Shown here: positions 55,161 through 62,764 of the stretch, one piece after another
How the letters are laid out: each line of letters opens with the position of its first letter
How positions within the stretch are numbered: the stretch's first letter is position 1
DNA from: Mycobacterium montefiorense
GTDB taxonomy: Bacteria; Actinomycetota; Actinomycetes; Mycobacteriales; Mycobacteriaceae
DNA length: 64,000 bases
Assembly (NCBI RefSeq): GCF_003112775.1
Contig: NZ_BFCH01000017.1
Span: forward strand, 504,938 to 568,937
Reading direction: 5' to 3'
The notes under the pieces: generated by a model
What the model was told of the DNA's origin: nothing
The model's database searches: none
The model's input: only the letters and a program-made list of their open reading frames with translations
Translations under genes and position numbers: made by a program

Positions 55161-55802
55161 GTGGCCGCACGTTGGGTTCGAAGGGTTGGGCTGGCCGGTA
55201 CCGCGGCGCTGAGCGCCATCGTATTGCCGGGCACAGCCCAGGCGGCGCCGCCTCCCGCGCCCGGCATCCAGGTCAGTGATGGAATAACTAAGTGCACAAC
55301 GGGTTTCGCGGCTCAAGGCAACGACGGTAGCTTCTACCTATTTACCAGTGGGCATTGCAACCACGGTGCGCCGTTCACCTACGACGAGAACGTCCCGCTG
55401 GGAAGCATCACCGCCAGCGAAGTGCTGGGTGACCTAAAAGATGCCGCGATCATCCGTGTTGACCCGGGCGTCGGCGCGCCGGTAGGCGATGTCGGTGGCC
55501 AGCCCGTCCGAGGCGTACTGAGCGCATCCCAGATCAAGGCCGGCATGCCGTTCTGCAAGCTCGGTGCGCTTACCGGTGAAACCTGTGGGACCGTCAAGAG
55601 CACTGACGGCGAAGTCATCGAGGCCAACGTGTTCGCTCAGCCCGGCGACAGCGGCGGTCCCGGTTACGTGAAGAACGCTGACGGCAGCGTGACCGCAGCC
55701 GGCATCGTGATGTCCACGTCGCTCGCGGGGGACCCCAACACCACGTACTTCGTCATGGTGCAACCGCTGCTCGGCAGATGGGGCGTGCACATCGTCGGCT
55801 AA
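55161..55802 (+). CDS. secreted trypsin/streptogrisin-type serine protease
   Basis: 213 residues from GTG 55161, with AGGAGG upstream. The signal peptide ends near AQAAP (residue 28). The catalytic triad is His in FTSGHCNHG (about 65), Asp in LKDAAIIRVD (about 94) and Ser in QPGDSGGPGYV (about 164). Cys pairs in the triad regions suggest disulfides. Rv1815-like proteins of M. tuberculosis have this size. It is exported and probably a cell-envelope or extracellular protease. Confidence 0.87.
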   Translation: MAARWVRRVGLAGTAALSAIVLPGTAQAAPPPAPGIQVSDGITKCTTGFAAQGNDGSFYLFTSGHCNHGAPFTYDENVPLGSITASEVLGDLKDAAIIRVDPGVGAPVGDVGGQPVRGVLSASQIKAGMPFCKLGALTGETCGTVKSTDGEVIEANVFAQPGDSGGPGYVKNADGSVTAAGIVMSTSLAGDPNTTYFVMVQPLLGRWGVHIVG

Positions 55803-55913
55803 TGATTTCCCGTCCCGGCACAACCACTGCGAACCCTGGAATTCAGCGAGAACTCCTTCACGCCAATGGCCTTCGACGTTGCTCGATATCCTGGCGTCAC
55901 CGAGGGGTGGCGC

Positions 55914-56690
55914 CTATATGGGCTCCACGGCGATCACGTAGTCGTTGCCGTGGCTCAGGCCGTTCTCGCGCAGTTCGAGTTCCAATGCTCGCGCCCGAAG
56001 CTCCTCGAGGTAGTCGCGCATGGCGATGCCGACGTCTTTCGACGGGAAGCGTTCGAGCCGCGCCAGACACATGTTGAGCTGACCATTGACGTAGCGAGCC
56101 CGGTAGCGGATGGGAAACCTTCGCGCTTCGAGCACGCGGAAGCCGGCCAGTCCGAGCCGTCGCTGCACCCAGTCGAGAGGAAATTCGCGGTACGGCCGCT
56201 CGCCGGCAAGCAGCAGGCAGGCGTCGCGGACGCGACCGATTTCGCAAATGACCCTGCCGCTTTCGGTCGTCGGCTGGAACTGGACGTAGGGCTCCAAGCC
56301 GATGATGTAGAGCCGGCCGCCTTCGGCGACGAGCGGTCGCAACCTTTCGAATACTCGACCCTGCCAGTAAGGGGCGAATCCCTCAATCGCGCCCACAAGG
56401 TAGTCGACCAGTACGGTGTCGAAAGTCTCGCCGGTAAGCAGGCTTTCATCGACCCAAGTGCCTACGAGTAGCCGATCCTGCGGACGCATCTGGGAACCCA
56501 GCGCGTCGCGGGTCTTGCCCGCCATGCTGTGTGCGGCGGTCACGGCCGTCCAGCGCTCGGTAGGTAGCGTCAGGATCCACTCGAGAGACTTCACCCCGGT
56601 ACCGGCGTCGAGCAGGCTTCCCCACGGTCGATCACCGTGCAGAGTTTCGGCGTAGCGAAAAAGCGTCGAAATCCCGGTTTTCTCCTCCAT
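55914..56690 (-). CDS. class I SAM-dependent methyltransferase, unknown substrate
   Basis: 258 residues from ATG 56690, or 264 from 56708. The SAM motif I is SLLDAGTGVKSLEWIL, followed by WTAVTAAHSMAGK. DTVLVDYLVGAIEGFAPYWQ and GGRLYIIGLEP match the later strands. The C-terminal third is basic (FRVLEARRFPIRYRARYVNGQ). It resembles spermidine-synthase-like or phospholipid methyltransferase-like folds. Isolated; no operon partner. Confidence 0.75.
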   Translation of the reverse strand: MEEKTGISTLFRYAETLHGDRPWGSLLDAGTGVKSLEWILTLPTERWTAVTAAHSMAGKTRDALGSQMRPQDRLLVGTWVDESLLTGETFDTVLVDYLVGAIEGFAPYWQGRVFERLRPLVAEGGRLYIIGLEPYVQFQPTTESGRVICEIGRVRDACLLLAGERPYREFPLDWVQRRLGLAGFRVLEARRFPIRYRARYVNGQLNMCLARLERFPSKDVGIAMRDYLEELRARALELELRENGLSHGNDYVIAVEPI

Positions 56691-56789
56691 GCCGATCACT
56701 TCTACCATCGGCGCAGCAGGAGGCTCCAGCCACCTTGGCCCGCACACTCATGGTCGAATCCGGGGCCCGGCGAAGCCCAGGGTCGTTGA

Positions 56790-57389
56790 CTAGACCGCGA
56801 CCACCGCGATGCCGAGCCCGATCATCATCACCGCGATCAGCCCGTCGAGGATGCGCCACGTCATCGGGGTCGCGAACAGTCCCGTCAGTCGCCTCGCACC
56901 AAAGCCGAGGCTGACGAACCAAACCGTGCTGGCGGTCACGGCGCCGACGCCGAACAGCCAACGGCCGTCCTGGTGTTCGTTGGCCAGCGTGCCTAAAAGC
57001 ACGACCGTGTCGAGATAGACGTGCGGGTTGAGAAAGGTGAACGCCGCGGCCGTGACCAGGACCTCGGCCAGGCGGGCAGGCGCGGCATTCGACGGTTGCA
57101 GGGCCGGCGGCCGCCAGGAGCGCCTCGCGGCAAGCAGTCCGTAGCAGAACAGAAATAGCGCGCCACCGAACTTGGCGATGTTGATTGCGGCGGGGTGCGC
57201 GTTGATCAGTGCGCCGACGCCGGCGATACCCGCGGCAATCAACGCGATGTCGGAGACCGCGCACAGCGCCACGACGGGTAGCACGTGCTCGCGACGAATG
57301 CCCTGCCGCAGCACGAACGCGTTCTGCGCCCCGATGGCGGCGATCAGGGTGAACGACGCGAGGAAGCCGACGATCAGGGGCGAGTGCAT
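56790..57389 (-). CDS. lysE: LysE/ArgO-family basic amino acid exporter, Rv1986-like
   Basis: 199 residues from ATG 57389, the length I recall for Rv1986. Six helices; [18 protein letters not shown] near the N-terminus is the family signature, and [17 protein letters not shown] is in the middle. It exports lysine or arginine. It is divergent from a LysR-type gene, exactly the M. tuberculosis Rv1985c-Rv1986 arrangement. Confidence 0.92.
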   Translation of the reverse strand: MHSPLIVGFLASFTLIAAIGAQNAFVLRQGIRREHVLPVVALCAVSDIALIAAGIAGVGALINAHPAAINIAKFGGALFLFCYGLLAARRSWRPPALQPSNAAPARLAEVLVTAAAFTFLNPHVYLDTVVLLGTLANEHQDGRWLFGVGAVTASTVWFVSLGFGARRLTGLFATPMTWRILDGLIAVMMIGLGIAVVAV

Positions 57390-57460
57390 GGCATCGACGT
57401 TAGGCACCCAGGATGGATCAGTACAGCTAAGGTTTCTTCATATGCATTAGAATCATTAAT

Positions 57461-58411
57461 GTGAACATCGATGGTCAGCAGCTGGCCGCCTTCGCCGCAG
57501 TGGTTGAGTACGGCAGCTTCGATGCGGCGGCAGGCCGGATGCACATCACGCCGTCGGCGGTGAGCCAGCGGATCAAGGCGCTCGAGCAGCGCGTCGGTCA
57601 GGTCCTGATCCGTCGCGAGAAGCCCTGTGTGGCAACACCTGCGGGAGTGCCGCTGCTGCGGCTCGCCGCGCAGACTGCGCTGCTGGAAGCAGAAGCGCTG
57701 GCCGAGATGAGTGGAGGGTCCTCGGAACGCAACCGCGTCGCGATCGCGGTGAACGCCGATTCGATGGCAACCTGGTTCACCGCCGTGCTTTCCCGACTGT
57801 CTGAGGTCCTTTTCGATATCCGGATCGAGGACCAGGATCACTCGGCTCGGTTGCTGCGGGAGGGCGCGGTGATGGGCGCGGTCACCACAGAGCGCACAGC
57901 CGTGCCCGGATGTCGCGTGCTGCCGCTGGGAGTGATGCGCTACGTCCCGATGGCAGCACCGAGCTATGTCGAGCGCTATCTCCGCGATGGCTTCACAGCC
58001 GATGCCGTGGCTTCCGCCCCGTCGCTGGCGTGGAGCCGTGCCGACGCTCTCCAGGACTCGTTGCTGCGCAGAGCTTTTCGCCGAGACATCAAGCGTCAGG
58101 TACATTACGTACCCACTGCGGAGGGTTTCGGATCAGCTGTGCGCGCCGGGTTGGGCTGGGGCATGTTCCCCGAGATCCTCGCCGATATCCATCAGGCGGA
58201 CGGATCGTTCGTCCGGATATCCGATGTGCATCTCGACGTGCCGTTGTTCTGGCAGTGTTGGAAGCTCGAAAGTTTTCTGGGGGACACCCTCACCGAAGCG
58301 GTGCGGTCGGCGGCGAAACCCAAGTTGGGTCGAATGGGTCGGACCCGCGTGTTCAGCTTGGGGGGCCGATTATCAATGGATGCGCGCGCTGCCGCCGAGG
58401 CCGATCTCTAG
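57461..58411 (+). CDS. lysG: LysR-type regulator LysG/ArgP-like, Rv1985c-like
   Basis: 316 residues. The N-terminal winged helix is AAFAAVVEYGSFDAAAGRMHITPSAVSQRIKALEQ; a LysR effector domain follows. The last 13 codons overlap the convergent SDR gene. TAGAAT at 57448-57453 is a likely -10 lying 7 bp before the GTG, so the transcript may be leaderless. A CATTA-N7-TAATG dyad (57445-57461) overlaps the start. It activates the exporter gene when lysine or arginine is high. Confidence 0.9.
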   Translation: MNIDGQQLAAFAAVVEYGSFDAAAGRMHITPSAVSQRIKALEQRVGQVLIRREKPCVATPAGVPLLRLAAQTALLEAEALAEMSGGSSERNRVAIAVNADSMATWFTAVLSRLSEVLFDIRIEDQDHSARLLREGAVMGAVTTERTAVPGCRVLPLGVMRYVPMAAPSYVERYLRDGFTADAVASAPSLAWSRADALQDSLLRRAFRRDIKRQVHYVPTAEGFGSAVRAGLGWGMFPEILADIHQADGSFVRISDVHLDVPLFWQCWKLESFLGDTLTEAVRSAAKPKLGRMGRTRVFSLGGRLSMDARAAAEADL

Positions 58412-59176
58412 CACGCTTCCGGTGATGACCCCGGGGTCGGTGACCAGATACAGCACGCCGCGACTGACGTCCTCGGGTTGCAACCAGGGTTGCGGTATCG
58501 GGTTGGCTCTCATCATCCGGCGCACCAGATCGTCAGGGATGTCATCGCTTCCAGCGGGTTGCACCATCGGCGTTTGGACGGTGGTCGGGCAGATGACGTT
58601 GACCGTGATGCCGTCCTTAGCGACCTCCAGGGCGGCCGACTTCGCCAGGCCGATGACACCCCACTTGGTGGCGTTGTATGCGGCCAGCTCGGGGATGCCC
58701 ATTCGGCCGCCCATCGAGGAGGTCACGACGATCCTTCCGAACCCCTGCTGTCGCATCACCGGTATGGCCGCCCGCAGGGTATGAAACGCACCCGTCAGAT
58801 TCGTATCGATCAGCTGCTGCCAAACCACGTCGCTGACGTCTTCCAGTAGCCCGGTGCTGACGATTCCGGCGTTGGCCACCACGATGTCGAGGCTGCCCAT
58901 GTCGGCGACCGTCTGCTTGATCGCGGCGCCGACTGCGGCCGAATCGCGCACGTCCAGGGTCAGCGGTAGGCAACGTCGGCCCAGCGCTTCAACCAGTTTC
59001 GTCGTTTCCCGCAAGTCGTCCTCGGTGCCCAGGGGGTAGGTCAGCTCCGTCATGGCATCGGGGACATCGGCGGCCACGATGTCGGCCCCTTCGGCCGCCA
59101 ACGCCAGCGCGTGCGCGCGCCCCTGCCCTCGAGCCCCACCGGTAATCAGGGCCACGCGTCCATCCAAAGTACCCAT
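58373..59176 (-). CDS. short-chain dehydrogenase/reductase
   Basis: 267 residues. NAD(P)-binding ALITGGARGQGRAHALALA near residue 10, then NAG (VVANAGIVSTG), catalytic Ser in VTSSMGGRMG and YNATKWGVIG (YxxxK) near 160. The GARGQGR form is common in mycobacterial mycofactocin-coupled or carveol dehydrogenase-type SDRs. It overlaps the 3' end of lysG by 39 bp. Substrate unknown. Confidence 0.85.
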   Translation of the reverse strand: MGTLDGRVALITGGARGQGRAHALALAAEGADIVAADVPDAMTELTYPLGTEDDLRETTKLVEALGRRCLPLTLDVRDSAAVGAAIKQTVADMGSLDIVVANAGIVSTGLLEDVSDVVWQQLIDTNLTGAFHTLRAAIPVMRQQGFGRIVVTSSMGGRMGIPELAAYNATKWGVIGLAKSAALEVAKDGITVNVICPTTVQTPMVQPAGSDDIPDDLVRRMMRANPIPQPWLQPEDVSRGVLYLVTDPGVITGSVLEIGLGGSARIH

Positions 59177-59266
59177 AGGGGTAGAAGCTACCGGCAGATA
59201 GTGGACCGGACGCTTGCGGGCCTGCCGCGTGTCATGAAATCGATTGCTGTGGACTATATTCCGGTG

Positions 59267-60013
59267 CTAGCTACGGCCGCCGCTGCTCACGCTGCCAGAG
59301 CTGCTGCTACTGCTGGATTCGCTGCCACTGCTAGAGCTGCTTGAGCTGCCACCACTGCTCTCGCTGCCGCTACTGCTGAGGCTGCTTCCGCCGGCGACTT
59401 CGGAGCCTCCACTGCTAGAGCTGCCACTGACAGGCTTACTGCCGCTGGGGTTTTCGCCGCCGCCAGTCGGCGCGCCGCCGCTCGGGCTTTCACCACCGCT
59501 TGTTGACCCGCCGCCCGAGGGCGTACTAGCACCGGGTGACGCAGCGCCAGCAGGCGGGCCACTGCTCGGGCTTTCACCCCCGCCGACAGTCCCACTGCCA
59601 CTGGGAGTTTGGCCGCCGCCGATTGGTCCGCTGCTGCTGGGGGTTTGGCCGCCGCCGACCGGCCCGCTGCTACCGGGATTGCCGCGGACTGGGCCCGGGC
59701 CGTTAACCGGCCCGCTGCCGGGATTGGACGGCGGCTCTTGCCCCGGAGGAGGTCGGTGTGGCGGCGACTTCGGTGGGGGAACGTAGATCGGCGGCGACGA
59801 GTGCGTCGGCGCCTCGAGCACCGGCGGACTCGCCGGCGGGTCGGGTAACTGAACCGGCGGCACCGGGGCCGGCGCAATCGGCGGAACGAACACCGGAACG
59901 GGGATGACCGGCGCCGCAGGCACCGAGGGGGCCGGGGCTGCCGGAACCACAACGGGCGGTGCCGCGGGGGCCGGAGCCATCGGCGGCGGTGCGGCTGGGG
60001 ATGGATGGGGCAT
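59267..60013 (-). CDS. Pro-rich then Ser-rich low-complexity protein, probably a severed C-terminal tail
   Basis: Up to 248 residues. The first 100 are Pro/Ala/Val (VPVFVPPIAPAPVPPVQLP), then repeated GGGQTPS and GGGESPS units, then a Ser/Gly tail ending SGGRS. No signal peptide or folded domain is present. Its 5' end sits exactly where the integrase remnant on the other strand begins, near 60002-60013. It therefore looks like the end of a larger exported protein whose front was lost. The Pro-rich part is similar in style to the protein starting at 62765. Confidence 0.5.
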   Translation of the reverse strand: MPHPSPAAPPPMAPAPAAPPVVVPAAPAPSVPAAPVIPVPVFVPPIAPAPVPPVQLPDPPASPPVLEAPTHSSPPIYVPPPKSPPHRPPPGQEPPSNPGSGPVNGPGPVRGNPGSSGPVGGGQTPSSSGPIGGGQTPSGSGTVGGGESPSSGPPAGAASPGASTPSGGGSTSGGESPSGGAPTGGGENPSGSKPVSGSSSSGGSEVAGGSSLSSSGSESSGGSSSSSSSGSESSSSSSSGSVSSGGRS

Positions 60014-60151
60014 GCGAACCCGACGACGACCGAACTCGTCTACACACACCTCTACGCCAAGGCCGACCACGACGACGAAATGGCCGCGCTCGGGGCGCTA
60101 GCGGCTACACCGAAGTACCACGGCGACAACGTGATACCCCTGCACGGTTAG
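60002..60151 (+). pseudogene. C-terminal remnant of a phage-type tyrosine integrase
   Basis: 49 codons ending in TAG. The reading WMGHANPTTTELVYTHLYAK has the LGHxxxxxTxxxYxH form of the active-site end of tyrosine recombinases: the conserved His in GHA and the nucleophile Tyr in VYTH. KADHDDEMAALGAL is a typical integrase tail. Upstream of 60002 the frame dissolves into the Pro-rich coding region of the other strand, so the rest is gone. It has no start. tRNA-Gly lies 1 kb downstream. Confidence 0.8.
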
Positions 60152-60158
60152 AAAGGTG

Positions 60159-60989
60159 CTAGACAGGTCCGCGCTTCAGTTGTGTCGCTGCTCGGATAAC
60201 TTCAGAGAACCCAAAGTACAGGTGCACTAGCCCGAGCATGGACTGCATGAAGTTGTTGTGCTGGATCGCCTCAAGCTCGGGATCCTCGGCCAGCTTGTCG
60301 TATTCTTCGCTGTGCTTCCCGAAGTGGATCAGCTCGCCGTAGTTGAAGAAATTGATCAACTTGTCCGGGTTGACATCGTTGTACATGGCGACATCATCGA
60401 TGTTGGGGCAGTGGTCCTTTTCCAGCACGATCCGATCAACGATATTTGGGAGAGGGCGATTCATCAGCGCCCCACGGGCTTTCTTCCACTCGTCGAGGAT
60501 CGCCAGCCGCTGGGCGGTCCGACCGTCCCTGAATTGACGGGCATATTTGTTCAACAGGTTGATGACGACGGAGAAGTCCGGGTCACCGGTCGATGAGTGG
60601 TGCAACTGCCGAAACCGAGTGGCAAAGCCCACCGTCTGCTCGTCGTCGGTCTGGTCGATGTCAAAGCTCCAGTCACCGTTCTCGCCGTGAAGAGTAATGC
60701 CGCCTTTGTGGGCGACGACGGTGTACTTGGCCGTCTTCTCGCAGACATGGACGTACCGCTTGAGGCGACGCATATCCTCGGCTGGAATTTCGCCGGGCAG
60801 CCTCGGAAACCGAGCTGGATCGGGAAGGTTGAACGCGTAGGTCAACAGCTGCCACTGGTAGGCGAATGTCGACGGGTCCGACCCGAATTTTGCAAGCGGA
60901 GGCCGGAAATTGAGCTTCACCGGCAGCACCGAGTCGTGAAAAGTTGTCGCGTTGAACTGAACCGTGCCGCCTTGGTAGTCTTCAGCCAT
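60159..60989 (-). CDS. unknown protein in a low-GC island remnant
   Basis: 276 residues from ATG 60989. A longer frame upstream would read through the tRNA and is rejected. The sequence is soluble and helical, with many acidic and His residues at the end (FNYGELIHFGKHSEEYDKLAEDPELEA). Two sample 60-base stretches I counted were about 53% GC, against roughly two thirds in neighbouring genes. Flanked by an integrase remnant and a tRNA, it is probably horizontally acquired cargo. A HEPN/Abi-like helical C-terminus is possible but unproven. Confidence 0.7.
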   Translation of the reverse strand: MAEDYQGGTVQFNATTFHDSVLPVKLNFRPPLAKFGSDPSTFAYQWQLLTYAFNLPDPARFPRLPGEIPAEDMRRLKRYVHVCEKTAKYTVVAHKGGITLHGENGDWSFDIDQTDDEQTVGFATRFRQLHHSSTGDPDFSVVINLLNKYARQFRDGRTAQRLAILDEWKKARGALMNRPLPNIVDRIVLEKDHCPNIDDVAMYNDVNPDKLINFFNYGELIHFGKHSEEYDKLAEDPELEAIQHNNFMQSMLGLVHLYFGFSEVIRAATQLKRGPV

Positions 60990-61184
60990 TGCCTGTTCCC
61001 GCTTACCCCGTTCTTTCGATTGAGCCCTGTGCCCGAACGCTTCAGTATGGCACTCCATGCGACCAACCTCAGGCCACGGTGATGCGGCGCAGTGCACCCC
61101 GGCCAAGCAGCAGCAGTCGGGGTACGGGCGGGGTACCGGCCCAGCAGCCGACGCGGTTCCGCGGGCAGAATGCCCTGGTAAACG

Positions 61185-61258
61185 TGGAGCCGATGACGGG
61201 AATCGAACCCGCGTATTCAGCTTGGGAAGCTGATGTTCTGCCATTGAACTACATCGGC
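61185..61258 (-). tRNA. glyU: tRNA-Gly (anticodon CCC)
   Basis: Read on the minus strand: acceptor GCCGATG pairs with CATCGGC, anticodon stem TCAGC/GCTGA around the loop TTCCCAA (anticodon CCC), T-arm GCGGG-TTCGATT-CCCGT, discriminator T, and encoded CCA. The total is 74 nt including CCA. The 3' end (61185-61210) is the kind of site tyrosine integrases use. Confidence 0.95.
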
Positions 61259-61386
61259 GCAGTTGCCACAGAAGGCTAGCACCCGGGCGCCCAACCAGCC
61301 GGAACAGTTCAAGGACGTCGTCGGAATGCGCTTATGCCGTCAAATTTAAAATGCTCATATTTATTCTATTGTGATCATGCCGTAAT

Positions 61387-62043
61387 GTGCCCTGGGTGGG
61401 TCGGCACAGATTAGCCAGCAAACGGCGTAAGTCACCGCTAGTCCTGGCTGCGCTGCTGACCCCCGCAGCGGTCTGCTTCGCGGTGGCTGGCGACGTCGGC
61501 CCATTTGCGGCCCAAGCGGAAGCCAAGGCCGTTATTGGTGATGTTGCGCCGAGCCGTTTGGAAATCGTCGCGGCGGAATCGAATTTGCCGCATAGCGCGG
61601 CAGGTCTGGGTGTCCTCGATAGCCAGCCTGCGGCATCGCGCTACCACGTTCGATCCCGGTTCCTGCCCGCCGGACTCGCGTCGGAGCAGGGCTTGCAGGT
61701 GCGAACGATCCTGGCGTCCCGCGCGATCACTGCGACGTTCCCCGAGATTCACGAAATCGGTGGTGTCCGACCGGATCCGCTGCCCTGGCATCCCCTCGGC
61801 CTGGCGCTGGATGTGATGATCCCCAATCCCGCGAGCCCGCAGGGGATCGCGCTAGGCAACGAGATCGTCGCGTACGTACTGAAGAACACGAACCGGTTCG
61901 GCGTACAGGACGCCATTTGGCGCGGCGTCTACTACACGCCCAATGGAGCCCAAGCCAGCAGGCTTGGCCACTATGACCACGTCCACGTCACGACGACCGG
62001 AGGCGGCTACCCCAAGGGTGGCGAAACGTATCTGGCGGACTGA
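61387..62043 (+). CDS. exported M15-like peptidase-fold protein, Rv0320-like
   Basis: 218 residues from GTG 61387. A signal sequence (SPLVLAALLTPAAVCFAVAG, residues about 17-36) is followed by a linker and a C-terminal domain. Zinc-type residues are in LPWHPLGLALDVMIP (His, Asp) and LGHYDHVHVTT (His-x-His), like M15/DD-carboxypeptidases. A cell-wall role is likely. The AT-rich 50 bp before it (61330-61380) probably holds the promoter. The next gene is dcd. Confidence 0.82.
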   Translation: MPWVGRHRLASKRRKSPLVLAALLTPAAVCFAVAGDVGPFAAQAEAKAVIGDVAPSRLEIVAAESNLPHSAAGLGVLDSQPAASRYHVRSRFLPAGLASEQGLQVRTILASRAITATFPEIHEIGGVRPDPLPWHPLGLALDVMIPNPASPQGIALGNEIVAYVLKNTNRFGVQDAIWRGVYYTPNGAQASRLGHYDHVHVTTTGGGYPKGGETYLAD

Positions 62044-62084
62044 AGCCAGGAAAACGAGCACTGGGCAACAGTTAGGCTCGTCGC

Positions 62085-62657
62085 GTGCTGCTCTCCGATC
62101 GTGACCTCAGGGCTGAAATCACTTCCGGCCGGTTGGGCATCGACCCGTTCGACGACACCTTGGTGCAGCCGTCCAGCATCGACGTTCGCCTCGACTCCAT
62201 GTTCCGGGTCTTCAATAACACCCGGTACACCCACATCGACCCCGCCAAGCGGCAAGACGAGCTGACGACGCTGGTCGAACCAACCGCCGGGGAACCGTTC
62301 GTGTTGCACCCGGGCGAGTTCGTCCTCGGCTCCACCCTGGAACTCTTCGCGTTGCCCGAGGATCTTGCCGGGCGTCTGGAGGGCAAGTCGTCGCTGGGCC
62401 GGCTGGGCCTGCTGACGCACTCGACTGCCGGCTTCATCGATCCCGGCTTCACCGGCCACATCACCCTCGAGCTGTCCAACGTCGCCAACCTGCCGATCAC
62501 GCTGTGGCCCGGTATGAAGATCGGCCAGCTGTGCATCCTGCGATTGACCAGTCCGGCCGAGCACCCGTATGGCAGTTCACGGGTCGGCTCGAAGTACCAG
62601 GGTCAGCGGGGACCGACTCCTTCTCGCTCCTACGAGAACTTCATAAGAACTACATAG
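62085..62657 (+). CDS. dcd: dCTP deaminase (bifunctional dCTP deaminase/dUTPase)
   Basis: 190 residues, essentially the same protein as M. tuberculosis Dcd (Rv0321). [19 protein letters not shown] is the active-site region, with the catalytic Glu in [12 protein letters not shown]. It makes dUMP from dCTP for thymidylate synthesis. A GTG start. Next to Rv0320-like gene as expected. Confidence 0.96.
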   Translation: MLLSDRDLRAEITSGRLGIDPFDDTLVQPSSIDVRLDSMFRVFNNTRYTHIDPAKRQDELTTLVEPTAGEPFVLHPGEFVLGSTLELFALPEDLAGRLEGKSSLGRLGLLTHSTAGFIDPGFTGHITLELSNVANLPITLWPGMKIGQLCILRLTSPAEHPYGSSRVGSKYQGQRGPTPSRSYENFIRTT

Positions 62658-62764
62658 CTCCGGCAAGCAGCCCGCACAGCCTTTCTGCGGGAGTATGGAA
62701 TGGTCCGGGGTTGCGTATTCACCCGGGCATAGCTTGTCTTGCAACGCTTTTGGAGTGGTTGGTT

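Noticed and set aside
60990..61244. Upstream extension of the gene at 60159-60989 by about 85 codons
   Set aside because: It would translate through tRNA-Gly(CCC). The reading MAEHQLPKLNTRVRFPSSAP is the well-known artefact of tRNA-Gly. ATG 60989 is preferred.
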